From the NCBI RefSeq assembly GCF_025685685.1, contig NZ_JAGSYH010000004.1, positions 682,001 through 746,000 on the forward strand: a stretch of 64,000 bases of DNA, in the 5' to 3' direction. This DNA is from Acidicapsa dinghuensis (GTDB lineage Bacteria > Acidobacteriota > Terriglobia > Terriglobales > Acidobacteriaceae). Made by a program: the position numbers and the translations under genes. This document shows positions 1-8,930 of the stretch, piece by piece. The notes below the pieces were generated by a model. The model had not been told where the DNA came from and did not search any database. It saw nothing but the letters and a program-made list of their open reading frames with translations. Within the stretch, counting starts at the first letter, position 1. Each line of letters opens with the position of its first letter.

Positions 1-695
1 GGCCTGCTGAGAATCCCCTCGGCAAGGAATTCCTGGCAGGGAAGAATCGGAGGTATCAGGTTCTTGGGATTGTTCCCAACGTGAGCACGCTGCATCTGGG
101 TCAGGAAGATGGTCCTCTCTTCTATGGGCTCATTGCCGACACCGGCGCTGCAGCGGATGCCAAAATGTTCCTCCGTGTAAACGGAGATGCTTCGAGTGCG
201 GTTTCCGCTATTCCGGCCGTCGTTCGACAAATCGATCCCAACGTCACGGTTACGACCGAGTCTTATCAGCAGATCCTCAGCGAACAACTCCAGCCCGCGC
301 GCCGTGGTGCCATTCTAGTGAGCGCCCTCGGCTTGCTGGCGTTGGTGCTTGCTGTTGTGGGTGTCACAGGCGTGGTTTCTTTGGCTACCAGTCAGAGGGT
401 GCGTGAAATTTGTATCCGCATAGCCTTTGGAGCGCGGCGTCATGATGTCTTAGTGCTGCTTCTTAGCCAGGGAGTGAAGCTTGTCGCCATCGGGTTGGTT
501 GCTGGGCTTGCCCTCGCAGCCGGATCTGCCGTTCTGCTGGCCAGTAATGGCCTGCTCTTTGGCGTCAGCCCGATCGATCCGGTAGTTTTCTTGGGCACAG
601 CGTCTCTATTCTTCTGTTCCGCCGTGTCGTCTATGCTGTTTCCCGCATTGCGTGCTATCCGAGTTGATCCGGTCGTCGCACTGCGTTACGAATGA
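1..695 (+). CDS. ABC transporter permease, ADOP/MacB type (C-terminal part, cut by window start)
   Basis: The reading frame is open from the first bases (codons begin at base 3), so this is the last ~230 residues of a longer gene. It shows the end of a MacB-like extracytoplasmic domain (NPLGK near the start, then a QIDPNVTV-like stretch) and an FtsX permease core: membrane spans around LVSALGLLALVLAVVGVTGV, LVAIGLVAGLALAAGSAVLL and FLGTASLFFCSAVSSMLF. It closes with the RVDPVVALRYE tail typical of acidobacterial duplicated orphan permeases. These proteins resemble both halves of MacB-type permeases but usually lack a linked ATPase; substrate is unknown. The complete paralogue at 6.1-8.8 kb has the same ending style. 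Family call is secure, function is not. Confidence 0.85.
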   Translation, partial: PAENPLGKEFLAGKNRRYQVLGIVPNVSTLHLGQEDGPLFYGLIADTGAAADAKMFLRVNGDASSAVSAIPAVVRQIDPNVTVTTESYQQILSEQLQPARRGAILVSALGLLALVLAVVGVTGVVSLATSQRVREICIRIAFGARRHDVLVLLLSQGVKLVAIGLVAGLALAAGSAVLLASNGLLFGVSPIDPVVFLGTASLFFCSAVSSMLFPALRAIRVDPVVALRYE

Positions 696-774
696 CTTGC
701 GCTGACCCGGTGCCAATGACACTTGGACGGGCAGACGCAGATGATCCAGCGGTGCCGAATTCAACTGTTGATAT

Positions 775-822
775 CAGGCCAAACCTCGTTTCCAGAATTG
801 CCGCGCCTCAAAGCGCGCTTTG
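775..822. repeat. Copy 1 of a 23-bp dispersed repeat, followed by a 14-bp palindrome
   Basis: Bases 775-797 match 14724-14746 at 22 of 23 positions. Directly after, 809-822 (CAAAGCGCGCTTTG) is a perfect palindrome. Both copies of the repeat lie in non-coding DNA just downstream of a + strand gene. The rest of 696-903 holds nothing I can support. Confidence 0.5.
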
Positions 823-903
823 GCTATTATGAATCCTTCCCGTCGGTCATTTCCGCGAACCTCGTTAAGAGTAGCCTGCTCAAAAAACTCGACCAGAGAC
901 GAG

Positions 904-1434
904 TTATTTGACTAAGCAGTCAGGGAGCGCTTCCAAAGCTGTCCACCCCAAACGATGGAAACCACGTAGAGGGCGAAAGCAGCAGCCAGAACCCAGAGTC
1001 CCGACCTTGCTGTTCCGATTCCAGCTAGTCCACCGTGGCAGAGTCGGCAAGACCGGCTTTCGGCCGATTGTAAGGTGCTCTCTTGCCGCTCTTAGATTTG
1101 CCGGGAAGAGGCAGCAGAGCATGACGATCCCAGCCCAGGCTGACCATTTGGCTAGTTGCGGAATCTGCAATCCGATGGCAAGTGCAACTTCTGCCAAGCC
1201 AGTCATGGTGATCCAGACTCCTGCATTCCCGACGCCGAGCGGAACCATGCGTATCAAGTCTGGGCGCCGCGGTCCCCAATGCGCAGAGGCAGTCAGCAGG
1301 AACATGGCGCCCAATGCCGCGCGGAGCGCGTAATGCCAGTCTGCGAAATACGGAACAAAGAGACCCATAAGGAGAAATAGGAGAAAGCTGGTGACCAGGC
1401 AGATCAACGGAGCCATATGACTCATTATCGCCAC
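904..1434 (-). pseudogene. DoxX-like small membrane protein, frameshifted near its C-terminus
   Basis: Residues 1-135 form a DoxX-like four-helix protein: hydrophobic segments around LICLVTSFLLFLLMGLFV, ALRAALGAMFLLTASAHW, GVWITMTGLAEVALAIGL and WAGIVMLCCLFPANL, with the HW..R.DLIRMVP loop usual in this family. After TLPRW (about base 1030) the frame becomes arginine/cysteine rich and non-membrane. The neighbouring frame reads GLWVLAAAFALYVVSIVWG, a good terminal helix, and stops at 912-914. A single indel near 1015-1035 would restore a normal DoxX protein. Either a recent pseudogene or a sequencing error. The opposite-strand frame over this span is a shadow. Confidence 0.65.
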
Positions 1435-1489
1435 AAGCTACGTTCATTCGACGGCGGTTGTCATTATCGAGCCAAACTCCTCCAACGAC

Positions 1490-1762
1490 TCACGATAGTC
1501 CCAAAGCGGCAATTTGTGTCGCGCTCAATAACAGTTCTCCGGCAAAGACAATGGAACCGAGGCCGTCTCTCACCGGGTTGAGTGAGTACCCGGAGAGATC
1601 GAGGCTGGGCACAGCAGTTCGCAGAGCCTCCAAGAGACGGTCAACGTTCAAGAATTCTGAATGCCGCGGCTTTTCCTGATCGCCGTAAATGACTAGGTGA
1701 TACGTCGGCTTCTCAAGTCCGACTTGCTGGATCACCATACGAACTGTTCGCAGCTCGTCCAT
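1490..1762 (-). CDS. Hypothetical protein, 90 aa
   Basis: I do not recognise this family. The ATG at 1762 is chosen because a GGAGG lies 12 bases upstream; a longer frame to 1831 adds residues of unnatural composition. The product is soluble with mixed alpha/beta character: a strand-like YHLVIYGDQ, then HSEFLNVDRLLEALRTAVPSL and a hydrophobic C-terminus GSIVFAGELLLSATQIAALGL. The composition looks protein-like, and the overlapping + strand frames do not. It lies between the DoxX-like pseudogene (same strand) and the divergent ArsR gene, with about 200 bases free on the promoter side. No function can be assigned. Confidence 0.5.
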   Translation of the reverse strand: MDELRTVRMVIQQVGLEKPTYHLVIYGDQEKPRHSEFLNVDRLLEALRTAVPSLDLSGYSLNPVRDGLGSIVFAGELLLSATQIAALGLS

Positions 1763-1932
1763 CTCGGTTGGCAGACCTCCAATTCTCAAGCACAAGGTCA
1801 AGCGAGTTGGCGAAGCAAGATGCTTCGGCAAAAGGTAGCGGAAGGATATGAGGGAATCGATGAAGCGAATGTGATGTGAATCACCTCGGTTCGGACCAGA
1901 GATTCCCGAATTTGAGAAAGACGTCGAGAGTA

Positions 1933-1960
1933 TATATTAACAATCGAATATGCTAATATA
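1933..1960. promoter_or_regulatory. Candidate ArsR operator
   Basis: Perfect inverted repeat TATATTA (1933-1939) and TAATATA (1954-1960), 14-base spacer, ending five bases before the ArsR start codon. Such AT-rich dyads at the start of their own gene are typical of ArsR/SmtB autorepressors, including BigR/YgaV-type sulfur-responsive ones. Binding is inferred. Confidence 0.55.
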
Positions 1961-1965
1961 ATTGA

Positions 1966-2295
1966 ATGCCCGAGACTCTAAGACGCTTGAAAGCCGAGTT
2001 CTTCCAGGCCCTTGCTCACCCCACCCGGATCGCGATCCTCGAGCAGCTCCGAGGTGGAGAATTCGCCGCAGGAACCATCATTGAAAGGCTTGGAATGGAA
2101 CAAGCCAATGTTTCTCAGCATCTTGCGGTGCTCAGGGCGAAACAAATCGTTGTCAATAGGAAGGCGGGCAATCAGGTCTTTTATTCCGTGCGGGATCCCC
2201 TGATTATTCAGGTCCTGGACCTGATGCGCGCTTACTTCCAGAAACATCTGAGCGAAGTCCTGACCATGCTCGAGGAGGTTGAAGCCTCGAAATGA
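1966..2295 (+). CDS. ArsR/SmtB-family transcriptional regulator
   Basis: A 109-residue winged-helix repressor, the usual length for the family. The opening LKAEFFQALAHPTRIAILEQL is the ArsR signature helix, and MEQANVSQHLAVLRAKQIVVNRKAGNQVFYSV is the recognition helix and wing. No CxC metal site is visible in the DNA-binding helix; the only cysteine-poor regions argue against arsenic sensing. The stop overlaps the SulP start (ATGA), so the two are translationally coupled. ArsR-SulP pairs are common, and an autoregulated sulfate/anion uptake operon responding to sulfur or redox state is the best inference. The dyad just upstream (1933-1960) is the likely operator. Confidence 0.9.
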   Translation: MPETLRRLKAEFFQALAHPTRIAILEQLRGGEFAAGTIIERLGMEQANVSQHLAVLRAKQIVVNRKAGNQVFYSVRDPLIIQVLDLMRAYFQKHLSEVLTMLEEVEASK

Positions 2296-4001
2296 TCAGG
2301 AAAGAAGATTGGCTGCCTCGGTCGATTTTCTGCCTGCGTGGCTATACCGCCGAGCAGTTTACCCATGATCTAGTCGCGGGGATCACGGTTGGGCTTGTCG
2401 CGTTACCACTCGCGATGGCCTTCGGTATTGCATCAGGGGTAACGCCGCAGGCCGGCCTGTACACCGCTGTGGTCGCAGGCTTCCTGATTTCGGCATTGGG
2501 AGGCTCACGAACTCAGATCGGAGGGCCGACTGGAGCGTTTGTTGTCATCGTCGCAGGCATCATCGCGAAATTTGGCATTTCGGGCCTCTCATTGGTCACA
2601 CTGATTGCTGGCGTACTCCTAGTGGTGATGGGAGCGACCGGCCTCGGAACAGCGGTCAAGTTTATCCCGAGGCCCGTGATTATCGGGTTTACCAACGGCA
2701 TTGCGCTGTTGATTGCCTCGACCCAGGTCAAAGACTTTCTTGGCCTCCGCACGCCAGCGGTGCCCAGCGAATTCCTCAAGCGGATGGAGGTGCTGGTAGC
2801 GCATCTAGGCACGATCCAATGGCAGACAGTGACGCTGGCGTCTCTTTCTCTCGCGATCATCCTGCTCTGGCCACGCTGGAATAAACGCATCCCTGGATCG
2901 ATCATTGCACTGTTTGTCGCGACTCTCGCGGTACCGCTACTGCATCTTCCAGTCGAGACGGTCGGCACGCGTTTCGGAGGAATTCCGCAGGGCTTTCCTC
3001 CTTTCACATTTCCGCATCTGCGTATCGAACACCTGCTTCCGCTGCTACCTTCGGCGTTCACGGTTGCAATGTTGGCTGCAGTAGAAAGCCTACTTTCTGC
3101 AGTTGTCGCTGATGGGATGAGTGGAGACAAGCACAATTCGAACGTTGAGTTGATCGCGCAAGGCGTGGCCAACCTCGTCTCACCGCTCTTCGGCGGCATT
3201 CCCGCAACCGGAGCGATCGCGCGTACTGCAACCAATATCCGGTCCGGTGCACGCACGCCGATCTCTGGGATGATCCATGCTCTTACCCTGTTGGCAATCC
3301 TGCTGGTCGCAGCGCCGCTGGCACGCTTTGTGCCACTAGCGACACTCGCCGCGGTGCTGTTCGTCGTCTCTTGGAATATGGGGGAGTGGCGGGAGATTTC
3401 GTCCATCCTCCGGCTGGCGAAGACAGACATCGCGGTGTGGCTGGTTACATTCACTTTGACTGTTGTTGCCGATCTGACTGTCGCCGTTGGAGTGGGGATG
3501 GCGCTTGCGGCGCTGCTTTACATTTATCGGATCGCCGAAACCACGACTGTCGCTCCTGTCACGGAGGAATACCTACGCGACGGACGTGTCCACATCCTGC
3601 ATGACAAAGAGATTCCACCGGATGTGACGATCTTGCGCATTCATGGTCCCTTTCTGTTCGGCACGACGGAGAAGCTAGTGGAGGCTACACGAGAGCTGCG
3701 GTTTCTTCCATCGGTTGTGATTCTGAGGCTGCGGAATATGACCGCCCTCGATGCGACTGGGCTTCATGCTATCGAGACCTTCGCGGGACGTCTGCACAAA
3801 TCGGGGCGTACTCTGCTGCTATGCGGGGCTCGCGAACAGCCTGCAGAATTGCTTGCCGGATCGGAGTTCGTGAATCGCGTCGGCGAGGAGAACATTCTGC
3901 CAAATGTCGAGACGGCACTGAGCCGGGCTCGTGAAATAACGGCCGCCTTTAGCGGAATCGGGCCGGAACTGGCCGCAGACCTCAAGCGAATGAAGCTCTG
4001 A
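2292..4001 (+). CDS. SulP-family inorganic anion transporter with STAS domain
   Basis: A 569-residue SulP carrier of normal length. The membrane domain (about residues 20-430) carries the family signatures GVTPQAGLYTAVVAGF and GGSRTQIGGPTGAF and then many hydrophobic helices. A cytoplasmic STAS domain follows (about 440-550: VTILRIHGPFLFGTTEKL ... LDATGLHAIETFAGRL), related to anti-sigma antagonists. SulP proteins move sulfate, bicarbonate or other anions across the inner membrane; substrate cannot be read from sequence. It follows ArsR with a 4-base overlap. Nothing convincing is seen in the 178 bases to the next gene, although a short hydrophobic - strand frame (4154 downwards) was considered. 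Confidence 0.9.
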   Translation: MIRKEDWLPRSIFCLRGYTAEQFTHDLVAGITVGLVALPLAMAFGIASGVTPQAGLYTAVVAGFLISALGGSRTQIGGPTGAFVVIVAGIIAKFGISGLSLVTLIAGVLLVVMGATGLGTAVKFIPRPVIIGFTNGIALLIASTQVKDFLGLRTPAVPSEFLKRMEVLVAHLGTIQWQTVTLASLSLAIILLWPRWNKRIPGSIIALFVATLAVPLLHLPVETVGTRFGGIPQGFPPFTFPHLRIEHLLPLLPSAFTVAMLAAVESLLSAVVADGMSGDKHNSNVELIAQGVANLVSPLFGGIPATGAIARTATNIRSGARTPISGMIHALTLLAILLVAAPLARFVPLATLAAVLFVVSWNMGEWREISSILRLAKTDIAVWLVTFTLTVVADLTVAVGVGMALAALLYIYRIAETTTVAPVTEEYLRDGRVHILHDKEIPPDVTILRIHGPFLFGTTEKLVEATRELRFLPSVVILRLRNMTALDATGLHAIETFAGRLHKSGRTLLLCGAREQPAELLAGSEFVNRVGEENILPNVETALSRAREITAAFSGIGPELAADLKRMKL

Positions 4002-4179
4002 AGGAACGTGGAGACATAGACGCAGGTCACTGTCCGGCCCGAGGAGCTGCTGATTCTCAACTGCGAATGCGTGACACTGAAATATCGCGAAGTCCCTCAT
4101 CGCCGCCGTGAAGAACAGCACGATCCCGACCAGGGTAGCTCCTGAGCCTGCCAATGCAGTTGAAATCTCTACAATCGGG

Positions 4180-5388
4180 CTAAACTAGCTGCTTCGCGTA
4201 GTCGTTGCCCAAGTCGCGCATCACGGTGTGAACGTGGAGCTTGTATCCACCCTGGTTACCTTGTGGGGCATGCTCGATGAGGATGCTGGGACCATGGAGG
4301 CGGAAGTATGATTCGCCATTCATATCCGGTTCATGTGTCGTCGGTCCGCTCCACGCGAACCGTGTATCGGGCAGCAATCGTCGAATTTCTTCGAGGCGCT
4401 GTGCGGAATGGGCATCGTTGAATATGCCAACCCATTCGCTGGCCAGGCTGAACAGGATCGTTCGCTGCTTTTCAGACATAGCGGAGCCGAGCAGGCCCTC
4501 AGGAGCGAGTTTCACGTCGGGGTGGCCGGGGCCGAAGACAAGGTCGCTCACGTCATGGTCAATCGTGGCAGCTTTCAGTTGATCTGGCGTGAGCGTGGCC
4601 ACCAGATCGAACGCCTTGTCGTTCTCGCGGCCCAGTCCTCGGATGGTTTTCCCGTTCTTCACAAACTTGGATGGCAAGATACCCGTATGGAGCGGAGCAC
4701 AAACGGCTTTGTCTCCCACGAATGTGACGTTCAGCCCCAGGTGATGGCCGCCGAACTGCAGCATCCAAGGCGAAGACGCTACCGGCTGGCCGAAGAGCGC
4801 GACGGTGTAGGCATCGTAACCGGAGGCGTACGGTGTGCCCGCATCGTCCAGCGTCTGATCAGCAGCCATGATGTCGAGCACCTTCTGATAGCCCATCGGG
4901 CTGAGAACGACTTTCAGCAGTCCATGAGCGGCGTCCTGCTCGGTGACGGTCAGTCCGCCCATCCGGAGTCCCGGCCGTGGCACATCACTGACTGGGAAGT
5001 TTGTCCACACCGACTGTCCATACTTTTCGCCAACAAAAGCGAAGCCTCCCGGTCCGCCTGGTGCACCAGGACCGCTCGGTCCACCTGGTCCGCCGGGACC
5101 AACAGGGCCAGGACCGCCACCTGCGCCTGGACCACCCGGTCCACCTTGTCTGGTGAACTTAGCCATAATGGGCGTCTCATGGAAAGGGAATGGGTAAAGG
5201 ATCCCGGCTTGACGCTCTGGTGCGAGTGTTCGCACGAAGCGCGATGCGGCAGTGCGAATCGCATCCGATTGCTCGGACGCATGGGAAGATTGCATAGCGT
5301 GCGACGAGTCTCGGCCCATCGCCCAGGACCGCAATATTAACGAGCCCCCTGCGGCAGCGGTCGAAATGAGAAACGAACGACGATTCAT
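4180..5388 (-). CDS. DUF3500 secreted protein with a Gly-Pro-rich collagen-like insert
   Basis: The 402-residue product starts with MNRRSFLISTAAAGGSLIL, a short Tat-like or lipid-type signal (twin Arg at 3-4). The body matches DUF3500: RFVRTLAPERQAGILYPF near residue 50, LSPMGYQKVLDIM, WMLQFGGHHLGLNVTFVGD in the middle and HVHTVMRDLGNDY at the end, rich in conserved His/Asp/Trp. Between residues about 82 and 117 the chain is nearly all Gly, Pro and Ala in GGP/GPG repeats, a low-complexity collagen-like insert where homologues usually have a short loop. The family's biochemical role is unknown; export to the periplasm or surface is inferred. Monocistronic; the gene ahead is divergent. Confidence 0.8.
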   Translation of the reverse strand: MNRRSFLISTAAAGGSLILRSWAMGRDSSHAMQSSHASEQSDAIRTAASRFVRTLAPERQAGILYPFPFHETPIMAKFTRQGGPGGPGAGGGPGPVGPGGPGGPSGPGAPGGPGGFAFVGEKYGQSVWTNFPVSDVPRPGLRMGGLTVTEQDAAHGLLKVVLSPMGYQKVLDIMAADQTLDDAGTPYASGYDAYTVALFGQPVASSPWMLQFGGHHLGLNVTFVGDKAVCAPLHTGILPSKFVKNGKTIRGLGRENDKAFDLVATLTPDQLKAATIDHDVSDLVFGPGHPDVKLAPEGLLGSAMSEKQRTILFSLASEWVGIFNDAHSAQRLEEIRRLLPDTRFAWSGPTTHEPDMNGESYFRLHGPSILIEHAPQGNQGGYKLHVHTVMRDLGNDYAKQLV

Positions 5389-5738
5389 TGGAGCACCTTC
5401 GTGCGGAGATATTTAGGGGTATTCGTCAGCCGCTCAATACCAGACGGTGCAGGCGAGGAAGTGACGGCCTCGGGGCGTTCTTCCCGTGCCTTGATAGACG
5501 CGAATTCTCGCTCTGAGTCTTAGCCGTTACACACAGGCCCTGGCGCTCATCCAGATTCCCTCGATGAGGAGATTGGCGATGTACCACTCGCCGAGAGCTT
5601 GGTAGCGACTCAATCGCCAAAGATCACCGTTCATGAAGCCGGTGATTCGGCCATTCGCACCGCGGCTTATCTGTAAATACGAGACTGCTGGGGACCGATG
5701 TGTGGCCTTTGTGTTGCGTAACCGGGGAATAGGCTGGT
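5389..5738. other. Intergenic region holding dispersed repeat copy 1
   Basis: No gene is supported here. A - strand frame (5778 to 5527) ends GEWYIANLLIEGIWMSARACV; its last part lies in the dispersed repeat described at 5546-5581, so it may be a decayed coding remnant. Confidence 0.4.
5546..5581 (-). repeat. 36-bp dispersed repeat, copy 1
   Basis: Matches 13770-13805 at 30 of 36 bases and also 22294-22329. Read on the - strand all three copies keep an open frame of the form (Y/L)IAN(S/L)LIExxWxS. Confidence 0.6.
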
Positions 5739-5768
5739 TTGACAATAGTCTTTCGAATAGAGTATCAA
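5739..5768 (+). promoter_or_regulatory. Promoter of the padR-ADOP operon with TTCGAA-centred dyad
   Basis: TTGACA at 5739-5744 and a weak -10 (TATCAA, 5763-5768; 18-base spacer). CTTTCGAATAG between them is a short near-dyad that could be bound by PadR. The start codon follows at 5777. Confidence 0.45.
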
Positions 5769-5776
5769 CGTGCTGC

Positions 5777-6121
5777 ATGACGAAAGACTCTCAACACCGC
5801 GACCTGTTTCCAGGGGCCCTGGAAATAATGATCTTGCAGACGCTCCGCACCAAGCCGATGCATGGATATGCCATTGCCCAGCACATCAAGAACCTGTCCG
5901 ACGATTTGCTGCAAATCGAGGAAGGTTCTCTCTATCCCGCCTTGCAGCGCATGTTGAAGGCAGGTTGGCTGGAATCCGCAATGGGCATTTCCGCCAGGGA
6001 CCGGCCGGTACGAATCTTCAAGCTTACGGCGCTGGGCAGAAAACACCTGGAACAGGAGCGCTCCAGCGTTGAGAGGATGTTTGCCGGGATCAACCGAGTG
6101 CTGGCGATCAGCAAAACCTAG
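5777..6121 (+). CDS. PadR-family transcriptional regulator
   Basis: A 114-residue PadR winged helix. The ATG at 5777 (MTKDSQHRDLFPGALEIMIL) is preferred over an in-frame ATG at 5633, which lies upstream of the promoter-like TTGACA. The fold is shown by LEIMILQTLRTKPMHGYAIAQHI, EEGSLYPALQRMLKAGWLES (recognition helix) and the wing RPVRIFKLTALGRKHL. It ends 11 bases before the ADOP permease and shares its transcript. PadR-ADOP pairs are a standing arrangement in Acidobacteria, so it probably represses its own operon in response to an unknown ligand. Confidence 0.9.
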   Translation: MTKDSQHRDLFPGALEIMILQTLRTKPMHGYAIAQHIKNLSDDLLQIEEGSLYPALQRMLKAGWLESAMGISARDRPVRIFKLTALGRKHLEQERSSVERMFAGINRVLAISKT

Positions 6122-6132
6122 GAGATGTCCTC

Positions 6133-8790
6133 ATGGACTGGCTGAATCGAATCTTCCGTCGCGATCGTCTTTACGCCGAAGTCTCTCAGTCGATTCAAGA
6201 GCACCTGGAAGAAAAGATCGAAGTCTTGATGGAGAAGGGCATGTCGCGGGAAGAGGCTTCGCGAGCGGCGCGGCTTGAATTTGGCAACGTGACGCGAATT
6301 GAAGAGCGCAGCCGTGAAGTGTGGCAATGGCCGAAACTGGAAAGCGTGTGGGCGGACCTGAGGCTTGCATTGCAACAATTCATGGCATCGCCTGCCTTCA
6401 CTCTAACCGCGTTGGCCACGCTCGCATTGGGGATTGGCGCGACCACCGCTATCTTCTCCGTGGTCAACACTGTTCTTCTCAAACCGCTCGCCTATCCCGA
6501 TCCGGACCGCCTCGCTCTCTTCTTTGAGACCGATGGACAGAGAGAGTTCTCGGCCGTCTCGATTCCTGAATTCCACTTTTGGCAGGAGCAGAGCAACCTG
6601 TTTCAGGATCTCTCGGCCTCAGATACGGATAGCGTTGGTTTGAACCTTGCGGGCGACCATCCCGAGGTGGTCCATGGGCTTCACGTTACGGAGAACTATT
6701 TTCATTTATTCGGAGCGCAAACAGTCCTCGGGCGGACCTTTACTACGGTAGAGGAAAATCTAAACGGCGGCCGGACAGCAGTCTTGAGTTATGACCTGTG
6801 GAAGAATCACTTTGCTTCGGATCCAAGCATCTTGGGCAAGAGCATTTCGTTGGGCGGCGACCCCTACACCGTGATCGGCGTAGCCGGCCAGCAATTTCAG
6901 ACAGAACTTGGGGCGGACCTTTGGCTGCCCTTGCAGGCTGATCCCAACAGCACGGATGTTACGCCGTTTTTCAGAGTAGTGGGCAGACTGAAACCGGGTG
7001 TCACCCTTATTCAAGCGAACGCTCAGTTGAAGCTTGCGGCGGTCAACTTTCGCCGCAGATACCCAGCGGTAAATCGGCGAATGTACTTCGTCGTGCGCCC
7101 GCTGCAAGATGCCATCGTAGGCAATTCACGTTCTTCTCTGCTGCTTTTGCTTGGAGGGGTCGGTTTCGTCCTTTTGATTGCTTGTGCGAATCTGGCCAGT
7201 TTGCAATTGATTCGCGCCTCAGGCCGCAAGCGCGAGTTCGCCATCCGCGCCTCGCTGGGAGCGTCGCAAGGGAGAATCGTCCGTCAGTTGCTGACGGAGA
7301 GCGTGCTGCTTTCGCTGATCGGCGGCTTGCTGGGGCTCGGGCTAGGCGAACTGGCCGTGCGTCTGCTCCTGACGGTTAGTTCGGGAGATATACCTCGCCT
7401 GGGCGTCAACGGCTCAGCGGTCGGGCTGGATTGGCGTGTACTCGCCTTTACCTTGACTCTGTCTGTGCTCACAGGTCTGGCCTTCGGTCTGGCTCCCGCG
7501 CGCGGTGCATCTAACTTCGATCTAAGCACCGCCTTGAAAGAGAGCGGCCGGGCCGCGGGAACTGGTTTTCATCAGCAACGAGCCAGAGCGTTGCTCGTAG
7601 TCGGTGAGGCAGCGCTGGCGGTTGTGCTTACAGTATGCGCTGCGCTGTTTATCCGAACATTCATCGCGCTCCAGTCCGTCAATCCGGGGTTCAGTTCGCA
7701 CAACGTCCTTACAATGCAAATGGCGCTGACCGGGCCACGCTTTCACCAGACCGCTCCCGTGGCGCAGCTGGTGCGCGAAGCTCGCCAACGGATAAACGCA
7801 CTCCCCGGGGTAATGAACTCCGCTACGACCGCTTCTCTACCCTTGCAAGCAGTGCATCGGATTCCGGTAGATGTCCTGGGACGGCCGGCAGGAAGCGCGC
7901 CGAATACAGGCTCTACCCAGTGGCTCGCTGTTTCGCCCGGATACCTTTCGGTCTTCGAGATACCGCTTCTTCGCGGAAGAGATTTCAACCAGAACGACAG
8001 CGGAACATCGCCTCCAGTCGTGATCATTAACCAAACGATGGGCAAGATGTTTTGGCCCAGGCAGAATCCGCTGGGCCAGCAGATCCTATTGGGAAAAGGA
8101 ATGCCGCCGATGTTCGCCGATCGGCCGCGTGAGGTGGTCGGAATCGTGGGAGATGTTTTGACCGATGGGCTAGACGCGACTGTTCAGCCGATGGCGATCG
8201 TTCCGCAGGCACAGGTTCCGGACGGCATAACGGACATCAGCGATCGCATGGAACCCATCCACTGGGTGTTGCGCACGAGCGTCGAGCCGCAGCAGCTCAA
8301 CGCAAGTGTCAAAGAGCAGTTGCTCGAGGCTAGCGGAGGTATTCCAACCTCGGAAACTCGCACCATGCGGGACATCGTATCCCGCTCGATCGCACTGCAG
8401 AATTTCGACATGCAATTGCTCTCCATCTTTAGCGTATCGGCATTGCTTTTGGCAGCGGTCGGCATTTACGGGCTGATGGCCTACTCCGTCCAACAGCGAG
8501 CGCAGGAGATCGGTGTCAGAATGGCGCTCGGAGCGGATCGCGAAAAAATCCGAAATATGGTGATCTGGCAAGGGATGCGTTTGGCGCTTGCTGGAGCAGT
8601 CATTGGAGTGGGTGCGGCGTTGACTATTACCCACCTGATAGCGACCTTTTTGTTCGGGGTGAAGAGTTGGGATCCGGCTGTATTTCTGACGGTGCCAATG
8701 CTTCTGAGCTGCGTCGCGCTGATCGCGGTTTGGGTACCAGCACATCGTGGGTCGCGAATGGATCCGATGCAGACTCTGCGTGCCGAATGA
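6133..8790 (+). CDS. ABC transporter permease, ADOP type (complete)
   Basis: The 885-residue protein has an N-terminal helical prefix (1-85: HLEEKIEVLMEKGMSREEASRAARLEFGN), a first membrane span at about 88-112 (FTLTALATLALGIGATTAIFSVVNTVLL), a MacB-like extracytoplasmic domain, an FtsX permease core (about 340-460), a second MacB domain and a second FtsX core (about 765-885), ending DPMQTLRAE. This duplicated layout is the ADOP architecture. No ATPase gene is adjacent, as usual for 'orphan' permeases. RBS AGGAG lies seven bases before the ATG. It is co-transcribed with PadR. It may work with a MacB-type ATPase elsewhere in lipid, peptide or drug extrusion; substrate unknown. Confidence 0.92.
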   Translation: MDWLNRIFRRDRLYAEVSQSIQEHLEEKIEVLMEKGMSREEASRAARLEFGNVTRIEERSREVWQWPKLESVWADLRLALQQFMASPAFTLTALATLALGIGATTAIFSVVNTVLLKPLAYPDPDRLALFFETDGQREFSAVSIPEFHFWQEQSNLFQDLSASDTDSVGLNLAGDHPEVVHGLHVTENYFHLFGAQTVLGRTFTTVEENLNGGRTAVLSYDLWKNHFASDPSILGKSISLGGDPYTVIGVAGQQFQTELGADLWLPLQADPNSTDVTPFFRVVGRLKPGVTLIQANAQLKLAAVNFRRRYPAVNRRMYFVVRPLQDAIVGNSRSSLLLLLGGVGFVLLIACANLASLQLIRASGRKREFAIRASLGASQGRIVRQLLTESVLLSLIGGLLGLGLGELAVRLLLTVSSGDIPRLGVNGSAVGLDWRVLAFTLTLSVLTGLAFGLAPARGASNFDLSTALKESGRAAGTGFHQQRARALLVVGEAALAVVLTVCAALFIRTFIALQSVNPGFSSHNVLTMQMALTGPRFHQTAPVAQLVREARQRINALPGVMNSATTASLPLQAVHRIPVDVLGRPAGSAPNTGSTQWLAVSPGYLSVFEIPLLRGRDFNQNDSGTSPPVVIINQTMGKMFWPRQNPLGQQILLGKGMPPMFADRPREVVGIVGDVLTDGLDATVQPMAIVPQAQVPDGITDISDRMEPIHWVLRTSVEPQQLNASVKEQLLEASGGIPTSETRTMRDIVSRSIALQNFDMQLLSIFSVSALLLAAVGIYGLMAYSVQQRAQEIGVRMALGADREKIRNMVIWQGMRLALAGAVIGVGAALTITHLIATFLFGVKSWDPAVFLTVPMLLSCVALIAVWVPAHRGSRMDPMQTLRAE

Positions 8791-8930
8791 TAGTGACACG
8801 GGGCAATTCTTGGCGGAGCCTCTTCGGGACGGCATTTTCATGGTCGGACTGGATGTCTACGCGAGTTCGCTTATAGTGAAGCGCCGATCCAGCAGCGAGT
8901 CGCTGCCGGAGGACGATCTAGCTATCTTGT

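Noticed and set aside
723..911. 62-residue + strand frame after the permease fragment
   Set aside because: No RBS, overlaps the dispersed repeat and palindrome, composition not protein-like.
2513..3454. 313-residue - strand frame inside the SulP gene
   Set aside because: Ser/Arg/Pro-rich shadow of a clear transporter.
4002..4154. Short hydrophobic - strand frame (GSGATLVGIVLFFTAAM)
   Set aside because: Only one helix, runs into the SulP coding end; could be a remnant but cannot be supported.
4333..5340. 335-residue + strand frame opposite the DUF3500 gene
   Set aside because: Shadow; the - strand frame has signal and family motifs.
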